A stretch of 64,000 nucleotides of DNA from Sphingorhabdus sp. M41 (GCF_001586275.1 NZ_CP014545.1:372001-436000), one strand, 5' to 3'. Shown: positions 40,248 through 49,492, numbered from the stretch's first letter. Notes: generated by a model from the letters alone, not told the origin. Made by a program: numbers and translations.

Positions 40248-41012
40248 TCACTCCCGCCAGCTTTTGTCTTCGCGATCGACCAGCCGCACCATCGCGTCAA
40301 ATTCCGGGACGCCCTGTTGCAGGGGATCAATCGAGGCCTGCGACAGATTTTCCAGATGCTTCCTGATCACCTCTTCGCCGATCATCACCGGTTTGCCCAT
40401 CGCCAGCGTCTGCATCTGGATTTCGCAGGCGCGTTGCAGCACCCAGTGGTTGAGGAACGCCTCTTCCAGCGTCCGGCCCATCACCACCGGGCCGTGATTC
40501 TCGAGCATCATCATCCGCTTCTTGCCGAGGCTGGCGAGGAAACGCGGGCCTTCGTCTTCGTGCACGGTAATGCCTTCGAACTTGTGGTAGGCGAGGCGCG
40601 GGACGATCGCGGCAGCGTAGAAATTGATCGGCTGCAGGCCGCCTTCGACTGAGGATACCGCCATGGTCGCGGTGGTATGGGTGTGGATGATTGCATGGAC
40701 ATCGGGCAGTTCGCGGTGGAACAGGCTGTGCTGGGTGAAGCCGGCCTTGTTGACCGGGTAGGTCGAGCCATCGAGCGTGTTGCCGTCGATATCGATCTTG
40801 ACCAGAGTCGAGGCGGTGACCTCGCTGAAATGCAGGCCATAGGGATTGATCAGAAAGGCATCATCCTCGCCCGGAACCTTCAGCGTGATATGGTTGAAGA
40901 TCATCTCGTCCCAGCCGAGATAGGCGAAAATCCGGTAGCAGGCGGCGAGCCGCTGGCGCGCTTTCCACTCTTCCTCACTACAGCTGGATTGGATGTTGAT
41001 CGCGGTGGCCAT
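40248..41012 (-). CDS. Class II aldolase/adducin-family protein
   Basis: A 254-residue class II aldolase fold protein. The zinc ligands are visible as HTHTTATMAVSS and a later histidine in MLENHGPVVMG; FNHITLKVPGEDDAFLINPYGLHFSEVTAS is the conserved N-terminal part. The wording is closest to the bacterial adducin-like group, whose substrates are mostly unknown. The ATG at 41012 has GAGGAGAG four bases upstream. No sugar kinase or isomerase partner is nearby. Confidence 0.85.
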   Translation of the reverse strand: MATAINIQSSCSEEEWKARQRLAACYRIFAYLGWDEMIFNHITLKVPGEDDAFLINPYGLHFSEVTASTLVKIDIDGNTLDGSTYPVNKAGFTQHSLFHRELPDVHAIIHTHTTATMAVSSVEGGLQPINFYAAAIVPRLAYHKFEGITVHEDEGPRFLASLGKKRMMMLENHGPVVMGRTLEEAFLNHWVLQRACEIQMQTLAMGKPVMIGEEVIRKHLENLSQASIDPLQQGVPEFDAMVRLVDREDKSWRE

Positions 41013-41215
41013 TTTTCTCTCCTCGACTCGGCTGATATTGTCTGTACCGGCCATATTATAGCAAAGGCCCTGAAACACGAATGCAAAGCTTCTGTCATTC
41101 GCGCAATGAATCGTGTAAATGCTTGCCTAGCTGCCGAGAAATTGATAGGCGGCGCGAGATTGAAGCAGATTGATTCTGCTGCAAACCCTTTTTTTATGGC
41201 TTTTACACCAATATA

Positions 41216-41239
41216 GGCCAGAAGAAATTGCTTCTGGCC
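41216..41239 (+). promoter_or_regulatory. Leader hairpin upstream of rpsU
   Basis: GGCCAGAAG-AAATTG-CTTCTGGCC is a perfect 9-bp stem with a six-base loop, ending 33 bases before the rpsU ATG. There is no U-run, so it is more likely a leader or stability element than a terminator. Whether S21 binds it is unknown. Confidence 0.5.
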
Positions 41240-41272
41240 CGCTACGAAATCTGAACGGAGTTACTCAGTCTT

Positions 41273-41479
41273 ATGCAAATCATGGTTCGCGATAATAATG
41301 TTGATCAGGCCCTTCGGGCGCTCAAGAAAAAATTGCAGCGTGAAGGCGTCTATCGCGAAATGAAGCTTCGTCGCCATTACGAAAAGCCATCCGAAAAGCG
41401 CGCCCGCGAAAAGGCTGCTGCCGTTCGCCGCGCCCGCAAGATGGACCGCAAGCGTATGGAACGCGACGGCCTGATTTAA
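41273..41479 (+). CDS. rpsU: 30S ribosomal protein bS21
   Basis: A 68-residue basic protein: [20 protein letters not shown] then [28 protein letters not shown], typical bS21 of alphaproteobacteria. The ATG at 41273 fits the family N-terminus better than the ATG at 41282. A hairpin lies in its leader. The first FKBP gene starts 36 bases downstream and may be co-transcribed. Confidence 0.96.
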   Translation: MQIMVRDNNVDQALRALKKKLQREGVYREMKLRRHYEKPSEKRAREKAAAVRRARKMDRKRMERDGLI

Positions 41480-41514
41480 GCGCTTCGGCTCCACAATAAC
41501 AAGGTAGCCTGCCC

Positions 41515-42093
41515 ATGTCAGTTACGACGGTTCCGATTCATCCCATCAAAAAGGGCTCGCTGACCAAGATCTGGATCGGTGTGTTGCTGATAGTGGGCGC
41601 TGCATTGCTTCTCGCTTATACGGGAACCCAGAATGTCGTCGTGAATGGCGCGACCAACGAGCAGTTTCTCGCCGCCAATGCTGATGAGGATGGGGTGGAA
41701 ACAACCGCATCCGGCCTACAATATAAAGTGATCAAGCCGGGCGAGGGGCCTTCGCCTGTCGCCACCGATACGGCTCTGGTCAAATATGAAGGCACGTTGC
41801 GCGATGGCACTGTCTTTGATGCTAATGAGCAAGCGCCGATGCCGGTGGGTGCCGTGGTCCCCGGTTTCTCCGAGGCGCTGCAACTTATGCAGAAGGGCGG
41901 CGAATATCGCATCTGGATCCCGTCGGAACTCGCATATGGCGAGGCCTCTCCCGGTGAACAGATTCCGCCTAACAGCCTGCTCATTTTTGATGTGACGCTG
42001 CTCGACTTTATTTCAGCAGCGCAGATGGAAGAGCTTCAACGGCAGATGCAGGCAGAAGGCGCTCCCGGAAACCCACGACTTCCCGGCCAATAG
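41515..42093 (+). CDS. Membrane-anchored FKBP-type peptidyl-prolyl isomerase, copy 1
   Basis: A 192-residue protein with one N-terminal membrane anchor (IWIGVLLIVGAALLLAYTG) and a periplasmic FKBP domain. TALVKYEGTLRDGTVFDANEQ, GAVVPGFSEALQLMQKGGEYRIWIPSELAYGE and PPNSLLIFDVTLLDFI are intact, so prolyl isomerase activity is plausible. It is followed directly by a second, very similar gene; the two domains share a run of 44 identical bases. Confidence 0.9.
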   Translation: MSVTTVPIHPIKKGSLTKIWIGVLLIVGAALLLAYTGTQNVVVNGATNEQFLAANADEDGVETTASGLQYKVIKPGEGPSPVATDTALVKYEGTLRDGTVFDANEQAPMPVGAVVPGFSEALQLMQKGGEYRIWIPSELAYGEASPGEQIPPNSLLIFDVTLLDFISAAQMEELQRQMQAEGAPGNPRLPGQ

Positions 42094-42127
42094 CGACTTT
42101 GGTATAGTGGTTTCTGGAGAGTAGTTT

Positions 42128-42742
42128 GTGACCGATATCGTCACGAATCAGAATAGTCCGAAGCCATCATCGCCAATCAAGCCATTCTTGCTTGGGCTGC
42201 TATCGGGTGTAATTTCGGTGGCCGTGCTTGCCGCCGCAATTCCAGAAAAAACCAGTCCTTCAGAATTTGTCCAGGCAAGTTGGGAAAAGCTGTTTCCGCC
42301 ACCGGGCAATGCAGAATTTCTGACGGAAAATGGAAAACAGGCCGGCGTCGTCACAACCGCATCCGGTCTGCAATATAAGGTGAACAAGCCCGGCAAGGGT
42401 GATTCGCCAACCGCCACTGATACGGCTCTGGTCAAATATGAAGGCACGTTGCGCGATGGCACGGTCTTTGATGCCAACGAGCAGGTGCCGATGCCGGTGG
42501 GTGCCGTGGTGCCCGGTTTCTCCGAAGCGCTGCAGCTGATGCAGAAGGGCGGCGAATATCGTATCTGGATCCCGTCGGAGCTCGCTTATGGTGAAACCTC
42601 TCCCGGACCAGAGCTTCCCGCCAACAGCTTGCTCATCTTTGATGTGACTCTGCTGGACTTTATTTCAGCGGCAAAAATGGAAGAATTGCGTCAGCAGATG
42701 CAGGCGCAGGCTGTTCCCGGCGGACCACCACCCGCTCCTTAA
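42128..42742 (+). CDS. Membrane-anchored FKBP-type peptidyl-prolyl isomerase, copy 2
   Basis: A 204-residue tandem duplicate of the preceding gene. It begins with a GTG, has its own membrane anchor (PFLLGLLSGVISVAVLAAAIP) and an FKBP domain nearly identical to copy 1 from residue about 75 on (TTASGLQYKV, ALVKYEGTLRDGTVFDANEQ). The N-termini are unrelated, so the duplication is conserved only in the catalytic domain. The C-terminus is Gln/Pro-rich. Both should act in the periplasm on outer-membrane or secreted proteins. Confidence 0.9.
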   Translation: MTDIVTNQNSPKPSSPIKPFLLGLLSGVISVAVLAAAIPEKTSPSEFVQASWEKLFPPPGNAEFLTENGKQAGVVTTASGLQYKVNKPGKGDSPTATDTALVKYEGTLRDGTVFDANEQVPMPVGAVVPGFSEALQLMQKGGEYRIWIPSELAYGETSPGPELPANSLLIFDVTLLDFISAAKMEELRQQMQAQAVPGGPPPAP

Positions 42743-42760
42743 CAATCGCCTATATCGGGG

Positions 42761-44851
42761 CTAGGAGCGTTCGGCTTGCGCAACAGCTTCCGATGCGCGC
42801 AGGGCAGATAATATCCGCATCAGATGGTGGACATTGTGCACTTCCAGATCAACGTCGAACGTATGGAACGGGCCGTCGCGATGCGACAGGCGCAGGTTCA
42901 GGATATTGGCATTGTGAAAGCCAAAAATCCCGGCCATTTCAGAAAGCGTCCCCGGCTTGTTGTGAAGGACCACACATAGACGGGCAGCCGCGCCGTCGCT
43001 TTCAGTGCCCCAGCTGAGATCGACCCAGTCGGCATCGACGCCATCGGCCAGACTCTGGCAATCGATGGTGTGCACTTCGACATTCTCGCCGCTCCGCCGC
43101 AGTCCGACAATGCGGTCGCCGGGCACGGGATGGCAGCATTCTGCCAGATTGAAGGCAACGCCCGGGGTCAGGCCCTTGATCGAAATTGCGCGATCCTGTT
43201 CGGGCCATTGCCGTTCGTCATCATTGTCGTGGACGCTACCGGGAATGATCGCTTCCATAACTTCGCGGTCGCTGAGCTGGCGGGTGCCGATAGCCATCAT
43301 CAGATCGTCCGGTTCCTCCATGTTCAGCCGTTTCAGCGCAGCCTTGATTGCGCGCTTGCCGATCTTGCCGGGTAGCCGTTCGATGATTTCTTCATAAAGC
43401 TCGGTACCGATCGCGATCATCTCGTCTCGTTCCTTGAACCGGACATTGCGACGGATTGCCGCGCGCGCCTTGCCGGTAATGACGAACGACAGCCAGCCGG
43501 GTTGCGGTTCCTGTCCCTTGGATTTCAGAATCTCGACGACATCGCCGTTCTGCAGCTGGGTGCGCAACGGTACATGCCGTCCATTGACCTTGGCACCCAC
43601 GGCCTGATTGCCGAGATCGGTGTGCACGGCATAGGCAAAATCGACGGTGGTCGAACCTCTGGGCATCTGCAGCAAGGTTCCCTTGGGGGTGAAGGCAAAA
43701 ATCCGGTCCTGATACATCGCCAGACGGGTGTGCTCGAGCAGTTCTTCCGCATCTTCTGCCTGATCCAGAATCTCGATCAGATCGCGGATCCAGCCAGCCT
43801 GGCCATCGGGTCGATTGCCCTGTTTATAGGCCCAATGTGCAGCGAGGCCGAATTCATTATCCTCGTGCATGCGCTGGGAGCGAATCTGAATTTCCACTCG
43901 CATATTATTGCCATGCATCAATGTCGTATGGATGGAACTGTAGCCGTTTCGCTTCGGTGTGGAGATATAGTCTTTGAACCGGCCGGGGACCATTTTCCAT
44001 TTCTCATGCAATATGCCAAGCGCACGGTAACATTCGGCGCTATTGTCGGTAACCACCCGGAACGCCATGATGTCGGTCAGATGCTCAAAGCTGACGTGCC
44101 GCTCCTGCATCTTGCGCCAGATCGAATAGGGATGCTTTTCCCGGCCACTGACCTCTGCCACCAGACCGCCGCTCTCCAGTGCCTTCTGAATTGACTGGGA
44201 GATTTTATCAACCTGGCCATCGTCGCCTTCCTTGATCGCCTTCAGTCTTTTCGTGATCGTGTCATGGGCCTCCGGTTCCATGTGCTGGAAGGCCAGCAAT
44301 TGCATCTCGCGCATATATTCATACATGCCGATCCGCTCGGCAAGCGGTGCATAAATATCCATGGTTTCATGGGCGATCCGCTGGCGCTTTTCTTCGCTCT
44401 TGATGAAATGCAGCGTCCGCATATTGTGCAGCCGATCGGCAAGCTTGACCAGAAGCACGCGGATATCGTCGGACATGGCCAGCAGGAATTTACGCAGATT
44501 TTCCGCAGCCCTTTCATTGTCGGTCTGCGCCTCGATCTTTGAAAGCTTGGTCACGCCATCGACCAGGCGGGCAATTTCCTCGCCGAATAATTTGCCAATT
44601 TCCTCGGTCGTGGTGAGCGTATCCTCGACCGTATCGTGGAGCAGCGCGGTGACAATCGTTTCCTGGTCGAGTTTGAGGTCGGTCATCAGGCCGGCCACTT
44701 CGATCGGATGACTGAAATAGGGGTCGCCGCTCGCCCGTTTCTGGCTGCCATGTCGCTGCACCGAGAAGACATAGGCGCGGTTGATCAGATCTTCATCTGC
44801 ATCGGGATCATAGGATCGCACCCGTTCCACTAGTTCATATTGCCTGAGCAT
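42761..44851 (-). CDS. Bifunctional (p)ppGpp synthetase/hydrolase (Rsh)
   Basis: A 696-residue RelA/SpoT homolog. The hydrolase HD domain has H48 and H72-D73 (LLHDTVEDT). The synthetase has RFKDYISTPKRNGYSSIHT and RVEIQIRSQRM; TGS (FTPKGTLLQMPRGSTTVDFAYAVHTDLG) and a C-terminal ACT domain follow. In alphaproteobacteria one such enzyme handles both making and breaking ppGpp under starvation. The gene is convergent with the FKBP pair and ends 18 bases from the second FKBP stop. rpoZ, a frequent neighbour, is not adjacent. Confidence 0.95.
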   Translation of the reverse strand: MLRQYELVERVRSYDPDADEDLINRAYVFSVQRHGSQKRASGDPYFSHPIEVAGLMTDLKLDQETIVTALLHDTVEDTLTTTEEIGKLFGEEIARLVDGVTKLSKIEAQTDNERAAENLRKFLLAMSDDIRVLLVKLADRLHNMRTLHFIKSEEKRQRIAHETMDIYAPLAERIGMYEYMREMQLLAFQHMEPEAHDTITKRLKAIKEGDDGQVDKISQSIQKALESGGLVAEVSGREKHPYSIWRKMQERHVSFEHLTDIMAFRVVTDNSAECYRALGILHEKWKMVPGRFKDYISTPKRNGYSSIHTTLMHGNNMRVEIQIRSQRMHEDNEFGLAAHWAYKQGNRPDGQAGWIRDLIEILDQAEDAEELLEHTRLAMYQDRIFAFTPKGTLLQMPRGSTTVDFAYAVHTDLGNQAVGAKVNGRHVPLRTQLQNGDVVEILKSKGQEPQPGWLSFVITGKARAAIRRNVRFKERDEMIAIGTELYEEIIERLPGKIGKRAIKAALKRLNMEEPDDLMMAIGTRQLSDREVMEAIIPGSVHDNDDERQWPEQDRAISIKGLTPGVAFNLAECCHPVPGDRIVGLRRSGENVEVHTIDCQSLADGVDADWVDLSWGTESDGAAARLCVVLHNKPGTLSEMAGIFGFHNANILNLRLSHRDGPFHTFDVDLEVHNVHHLMRILSALRASEAVAQAERS

Positions 44852-44887
44852 GGATAGAAGATGGTGCGCTTTCTGGACCGGGGCAAC

Positions 44888-44952
44888 AAAAAAGAGCGCC
44901 GAAGCGGGCTCTTATATCCGGGGGAACGGAAAAAAAGCTTCGCTTCGGCGCT
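44888..44952 (-). terminator. Terminator of the CC_3452-type gene
   Basis: Arms AGCGCCGAAGCG (44895-44906) and CGCTTCGGCGCT (44941-44952) pair perfectly over 12 bases around a 34-base loop. On the minus strand the stem is followed by CTTTTTTG. It ends the transcript of the gene at 45025-45354 before rsh. The long loop is unusual. Confidence 0.55.
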
Positions 44953-45024
44953 ATGGCTGACCGGCGGGGGCCGGGAATTGGCCCCTATATGGAGCGAGAA
45001 GCCGGTCAGACGGGGATTATTCAA

Positions 45025-45354
45025 TCAGCTGTTGCACTTGGCGATCGCTTCGGAGTCAAAGGCTTCGCCTTTGTAGGCAAAGCTTGCGACCGGCCCGAAT
45101 TCATCGACCAGCTTGGCGCAAATCGTCCGCGGCGCAGAGCTGCTCTGGCTGCCGATACATTCCGTACCGGCGCAGCGAATGACCGCACCTCTGATAATTT
45201 CCTGGGCGGCTTCAACCGGAGCCTGTAATTCTGCCGTATAGGCAACAGCCGGGCCGCGCGCTTCAGCGGTGGTGGCGGTAAACAGGGTGAGGGATGTCAT
45301 CGCCGCAATGCAAAAGATCATTGAAGCGCGAAGGGGGCTTTGGGAGAGAAGCAT
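45025..45354 (-). CDS. CC_3452-family secreted protein
   Basis: A 109-residue exported protein. After a signal peptide (FCIAAMTSLTLFTATTAEA) the mature part reads YTAELQAPVEAAQEIIRGAVIRCAGTECIGS and ends RTICAKLVDEFGPVASFAYKGEAFDSEAIAKCNS, with four cysteines. This matches the small periplasmic family known from Caulobacter CC_3452; no function is established. It is divergent from an HxlR regulator, a likely controller. Confidence 0.8.
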   Translation of the reverse strand: MLLSQSPLRASMIFCIAAMTSLTLFTATTAEARGPAVAYTAELQAPVEAAQEIIRGAVIRCAGTECIGSQSSSAPRTICAKLVDEFGPVASFAYKGEAFDSEAIAKCNS

Positions 45355-45527
45355 GATATTTCCTTTCGTCAGTCTGTTGTCGAGCCATTATTGCGATGGC
45401 CAGAGGGGAGAAATTCATTGTTGCAATATCAGTTGCGAATCACTACCTAGATTAATAGGTTTTAAGTTGCAACTAAAAACTTATATTTTTTTCGCACTTG
45501 CCAAAAAACTGGTTTAGGAATGGGCAC

Positions 45528-46067
45528 ATGGACAAAATCAGAGAAGATCTATCGAGTCTGGCTGGCGGGGAGTGCAGCCTTCCCATATCCTTGGAGGTCA
45601 TCGGCGAGCGTTGGTGCTTCATGATATTGCGTGCTGCGCTCAACGGCGTTGGGCATTTTGAGGATTTTCTGTCCGAAATCGGTATTGCCCGGAACATATT
45701 GGCCAACCGGCTCACCCGGATGGTGGAAGCGGGTATCATGACTCGGCGTCCCTGCGATCATGACAAGCGGAAGGTCGAATATCGGCTGACCGACAAGGGG
45801 CAGGATTTGCTGCCGACAATGATTGCCATGCGGCAATGGGGAGAAAGATGGGAAACCGGCGTTCCGTCTAACCCAATCCTCTGCGATTCACGGGATCGTC
45901 AGCCGATCCGCAAAATCACCATGCGCGCGCATGATGACCGGGTTCTTGAAATGGATGATCTGTGCTGGATCGATGAGTCGGAATTGAAGCCGGATGCCGA
46001 CGGCGCCAACCGCGACGATATGGTGGTTCGCCATCTCAAAGAAATTGGCGAATCGTCAGCGGCTTAA
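45528..46067 (+). CDS. HxlR-family transcriptional regulator
   Basis: A 179-residue winged-helix regulator. ISLEVIGERWCFMILRAALNGVGHFEDFLSEIGIARNILANRLTRMVEAGIM and DKRKVEYRLTDKG are the HxlR core; C53-like Cys (RWCFMIL) could be redox-sensing but this is open. A C-terminal extension of about 70 residues, acidic, is longer than the usual 110-residue HxlR protein. It is divergent from the CC_3452-family gene; the 173-base gap contains AGTTGCAACT (45465-45474) and further GTTGC copies. Confidence 0.85.
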   Translation: MDKIREDLSSLAGGECSLPISLEVIGERWCFMILRAALNGVGHFEDFLSEIGIARNILANRLTRMVEAGIMTRRPCDHDKRKVEYRLTDKGQDLLPTMIAMRQWGERWETGVPSNPILCDSRDRQPIRKITMRAHDDRVLEMDDLCWIDESELKPDADGANRDDMVVRHLKEIGESSAA

Positions 46068-46102
46068 GGGTTTTTGCCGACCGGCCCTATTCGACGCCGG
46101 CG

Positions 46103-46687
46103 CTATTCGACGGTCGCATAAATGCTGTTTATGGGCCGGGCCATGACGCGCCGAACCATCGGCTCGAAAAACTCCAGCGGAGCGGTGTCATAGTTGGCGT
46201 CGAACGCGGTCTGGTCATATTTTGCGCAGAATTCCGCACAATCTTCAAAATGCTCATGACCACGGAACTGTTCGCGCATGTCGCGGTCCTGGCCAAGATA
46301 GTGGAAGAAATAATAGCCCTGGAATATGCCGTGCTTTTCCGTGATCCAGTGGTTCTTCTCGCTGACAAAGGGTTTCAGGATCGCTGCTGCAATATCGGGA
46401 TGGTTATAGGTGCCAAGCGTGTCACCGACATCGTGCAGCAAGGCCATCACGACATATTGCTCGTCCCGGCCATCGCGGTGGGCGCGAGTTGCGGTTTGCA
46501 AACTGTGCTGCATCCGGTCGATGGGAAAGCCGCCAAAATCGCCGTCGAGCAATTTCAAATGATCGAGCACCCGGTCGGCCACCTTGCTGGCAAAGGGACC
46601 AAAATGTCCGCCGATAATCTGCCAGTCTTCCTGGGTGCCCTCTTCCATGGAAGGGAATTTTGCTCGAACTTCGTTGGGACCACCCAT
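46103..46687 (-). CDS. HD-domain protein
   Basis: A 194-residue HD-fold protein. MQHSLQTATRAHRDGRDEQYVVMALLHDVGDTLGTYNHPDIAAAIL contains the H...HD metal ligands, and FRGHEHFEDCAEFCAKYDQTAFD is the C-terminal signature of a small HD group related to PhnZ/myo-inositol oxygenase-like enzymes. It may be a mixed-valent di-iron oxygenase or a phosphohydrolase; the substrate is unknown. The ATG at 46687 has AAGGAGAA upstream. It is divergent from the LytS-type kinase. Confidence 0.8.
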   Translation of the reverse strand: MGGPNEVRAKFPSMEEGTQEDWQIIGGHFGPFASKVADRVLDHLKLLDGDFGGFPIDRMQHSLQTATRAHRDGRDEQYVVMALLHDVGDTLGTYNHPDIAAAILKPFVSEKNHWITEKHGIFQGYYFFHYLGQDRDMREQFRGHEHFEDCAEFCAKYDQTAFDANYDTAPLEFFEPMVRRVMARPINSIYATVE

Positions 46688-46845
46688 GACATTCTCCTTG
46701 GTCTGTTGCCGATCTTCAGCCACATTTCTCTTTTCGGGAATGCAAATATCTTCGCATTTGGGTCGAAAAACGGAGCGTTTGTCGTCTTATTTGTGCAAAT
46801 GATAGGCGATTCTTTCCCAAGCGGCAATGGCCCGCTATAGAAAGC

Positions 46846-48081
46846 ATGATGGCCGTTATGGAAATTCGCCCCCAGCCGTTTTTTGGCAACAAGAACCGCG
46901 CATTCTGGAACCTGCAATCGGCGGGCTGGGCTGGCGCGCTTATTCTGCGCGCGATCGGCGGGATATCGAATGGTCTGCCGCTCAGCTTTCTGGTGCCGGT
47001 CATCATCTCGACCATTACCGGTTATTCCATCTCCTTGTTGCTGTCGGTGGTGTACAAGAATTTGATCCACCGCCGTCCGATTGTCACATGGAGCAGCACC
47101 GCCGTTTTCCTGACGATCGCGGCCGCGCTATATGCCTTCATCGATGCCTGGGTTTTCCTCATCCAGAATCCGACGTCAGAGACGGCGTTCGGTACGTTGT
47201 TTCTGGGCTCATTGTTCCTCGGTATCATGTTGCTGGGTGCCTGGTCGGCGCTCTATTATGCGATCAACTTCTTCCTGCGGGTCGAGGAGCAGAATGACCA
47301 GCTGCTGCAGCTGGAAGCCCAGGCCACTCGCGCCCAGCTGGCGATGCTGCGCTATCAGCTCAATCCCCATTTTCTGTTCAACACGCTGAACAGCATTTCG
47401 ACTCTGGTGCTGCTGCGCCAGACGGAACCGGCCAATGCCATGCTCTCGCGCCTGTCCTCTTTCCTGCGCCATACGCTGGTCAACGAAGTGCACAGCCGGG
47501 TTACTCTGGCGCAAGAGGTTGAAACCCTGCATCTCTATCTCGATATTGAAAAGATGCGCTTCGAAGAACGGTTGCGATCACATTTTGACATCGATCCGGC
47601 CGTACGTGATGCATTGTTACCATCGCTATTGCTCCAGCCGCTGGTCGAGAATGCGATAAAATATGCGGTGACACCGCAGGAAGAGGGGGCCGATATATCG
47701 GTTTCTGCGCATCTCGACGGGGACAAGTTGCGCATAACCGTATCGGATACGGGGCCCGGTAAAATTGGTGCCGCGACCGGAAAATCCGATTCCACGGGCG
47801 TCGGTCTCGGTAATATTCAGGAGCGATTAAACCAGGCCTATGGAGAAGGCGCCATATTTGAAACGCGCTCGTCTCCGGGCGAGGGCTTTTCGGTATTCAT
47901 CGCCTTGCCATTTGAAACGAGAGAACAGATCGAGCGCGAAGCGGCGGATCACTCTGCAACCGACGAACAAGTGAGAAACGAGACTATTTTTGGGGAGCAT
48001 GCATCCAGTGATGACCGTCAGCGGGAGCCGGTGAATGCGCCGGGGATGGCATCATTCCAGCATAAGGATTTGAAAACATGA
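46846..48081 (+). CDS. LytS-type sensor histidine kinase (His-kinase family)
   Basis: A 411-residue kinase with about five membrane helices (residues 20-145) and a cytoplasmic His_kinase domain. LRYQLNPHFLFNTLNSISTL carries the phosphoacceptor histidine; LLLQPLVENAIKYAV is the N box and STGVGLGNIQERLNQAYG the G box. There is no separate sensor domain, so it may sense within the membrane. Its last codon overlaps the response regulator start (ATGA). A C-terminal tail of about 45 residues lies beyond the ATPase. Confidence 0.9.
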   Translation: MMAVMEIRPQPFFGNKNRAFWNLQSAGWAGALILRAIGGISNGLPLSFLVPVIISTITGYSISLLLSVVYKNLIHRRPIVTWSSTAVFLTIAAALYAFIDAWVFLIQNPTSETAFGTLFLGSLFLGIMLLGAWSALYYAINFFLRVEEQNDQLLQLEAQATRAQLAMLRYQLNPHFLFNTLNSISTLVLLRQTEPANAMLSRLSSFLRHTLVNEVHSRVTLAQEVETLHLYLDIEKMRFEERLRSHFDIDPAVRDALLPSLLLQPLVENAIKYAVTPQEEGADISVSAHLDGDKLRITVSDTGPGKIGAATGKSDSTGVGLGNIQERLNQAYGEGAIFETRSSPGEGFSVFIALPFETREQIEREAADHSATDEQVRNETIFGEHASSDDRQREPVNAPGMASFQHKDLKT

Positions 48082-48878
48082 CGATCAAGACGATATTAGT
48101 CGACGATGAAAAGCTAGCGATTCAGGGTCTGCAGATTCGACTCGAAAAATTCGACGATATCGAGATTGTCGATACCTGCCGCAATGGCCGGGAGGCGATT
48201 CGCAAGATCAAGACCTTGAAGCCTGATCTGGTGTTTCTCGATATCCAGATGCCGGGGTTTGACGGTTTTTCGGTGGTACAGGGGATTATGGAGATTGAGC
48301 CACCTCTGTTCATTTTCGTGACCGCCTATTCCGAACATGCCGTCCGGGCCTTCGAGGCCGAGGCCATCGACTATCTGGTGAAGCCGGTCGAGGAAGACCG
48401 GCTGGCCGACGCGATTGACCGGGTGCGCAAGCGCCTCTTGGAAAAGCGCGGCGGCGCTGAGCTTGAAAAGCTTAAAAATGTGCTCAGTGAGGTCGCGCCT
48501 GACGCGATGGCCAATATCGAGGATTCAGACGAGCCGGCGTCCGCGAATCGCTATGAGAAGCTGATCAATGTCAAAGACCGGGGGCAGATCTTCCGCGTTG
48601 ACGTCGATACCATCGAGCGAATCGATGCGGCTGGTGATTATATGTGCATCTATACAGCCGACAATAGTCTGATCCTGCGTGAGACGATGAAAGACCTCGA
48701 AAAGCGTCTCGATCCCCGCCATTTTCAGCGCGTGCATCGCTCGACGATCGTCAATCTGAGTCAGGTCCGCGAGGTGAAGCCGCATACCAATGGCGAATGT
48801 TTCCTGGTGCTGGGTTCCGGTGCGCAGGTAAAGGTCAGCCGCAGCTACCGCGATGTCGTCGCGCGCTTTGTACATTAG
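48078..48878 (+). CDS. LytTR-family response regulator
   Basis: A 266-residue regulator. The receiver domain has VDDEKLAI, the phospho-acceptor Asp in LVFLDIQMPG and the lysine in YLVKPVEEDRL. The LytTR DNA-binding domain (residues about 165-265) contains RIDAAGDYMCIYTADNSLILRETMKDLEKRL and FQRVHRSTIVNLSQVREVKPHTNGECFLVLGSG. It forms a two-component system with the kinase just upstream; targets are unknown. Confidence 0.92.
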   Translation: MTIKTILVDDEKLAIQGLQIRLEKFDDIEIVDTCRNGREAIRKIKTLKPDLVFLDIQMPGFDGFSVVQGIMEIEPPLFIFVTAYSEHAVRAFEAEAIDYLVKPVEEDRLADAIDRVRKRLLEKRGGAELEKLKNVLSEVAPDAMANIEDSDEPASANRYEKLINVKDRGQIFRVDVDTIERIDAAGDYMCIYTADNSLILRETMKDLEKRLDPRHFQRVHRSTIVNLSQVREVKPHTNGECFLVLGSGAQVKVSRSYRDVVARFVH

Positions 48879-48881
48879 AGG

Positions 48882-49340
48882 CTAGTCGCGGCGACTCCGG
48901 AAAAAATCCAACAGTAATTTCGCAGAATTTTCTCCCTCAATTCCGGCATAGACGTCTGGCTTGTGATGGCATGTGGGCGTCTCGAAAAACCGGACCCCAT
49001 TGTCCACAGCGCCGCCCTTGGGATCGTCTGCGCCATAATAGAGCCTGCGAATACGGGCATGAGCGATGGCACCGACGCACATCGTGCAAGGCTCCAGCGT
49101 TACCCACAGGTCGCAATCTTCCAGTCGGTCATTGCCGAGATATTGTGTCGCCTGCCGAATCGCAACGATTTCGGCATGGGCAGTTGGGTCGTGATTGATT
49201 CGGGTGCGATTATGCCCCTGACCAATAATTTTACCGTCCTTGACGATGACCGCACCCACCGGTACTTCATCGACAGCAATTGCCGCATTGGCCAAAGCCA
49301 GCGCATCGCCCATGAAAGAAGTATATTTTGCTGCTACCAT
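48882..49340 (-). CDS. tadA: tRNA-specific adenosine deaminase
   Basis: A 152-residue TadA, which converts A34 to inosine in tRNA-Arg. The zinc and catalytic motif is H55-A-E57 with C85 and C88 (EPCTMCVGAI). KIIGQGHNRTRINHDPTAHAEIVAIRQA is characteristic. It ends three bases from the stop of the convergent LytTR gene and is divergent from rpmB. Confidence 0.93.
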   Translation of the reverse strand: MVAAKYTSFMGDALALANAAIAVDEVPVGAVIVKDGKIIGQGHNRTRINHDPTAHAEIVAIRQATQYLGNDRLEDCDLWVTLEPCTMCVGAIAHARIRRLYYGADDPKGGAVDNGVRFFETPTCHHKPDVYAGIEGENSAKLLLDFFRSRRD

Positions 49341-49492
49341 GGTTGTGAGTTAGCGTGGAAGCGGTCGGAAGGCCATAGTTGACCAGATCGTCGAAAATGC
49401 CTCCGATATGCTTGACGCATGGCCTGATTAGGGTTAGGTGACCGCTCTTTCCCGCTGGGAATCACTCAATAACAAGAAATTGGACTTTTACG

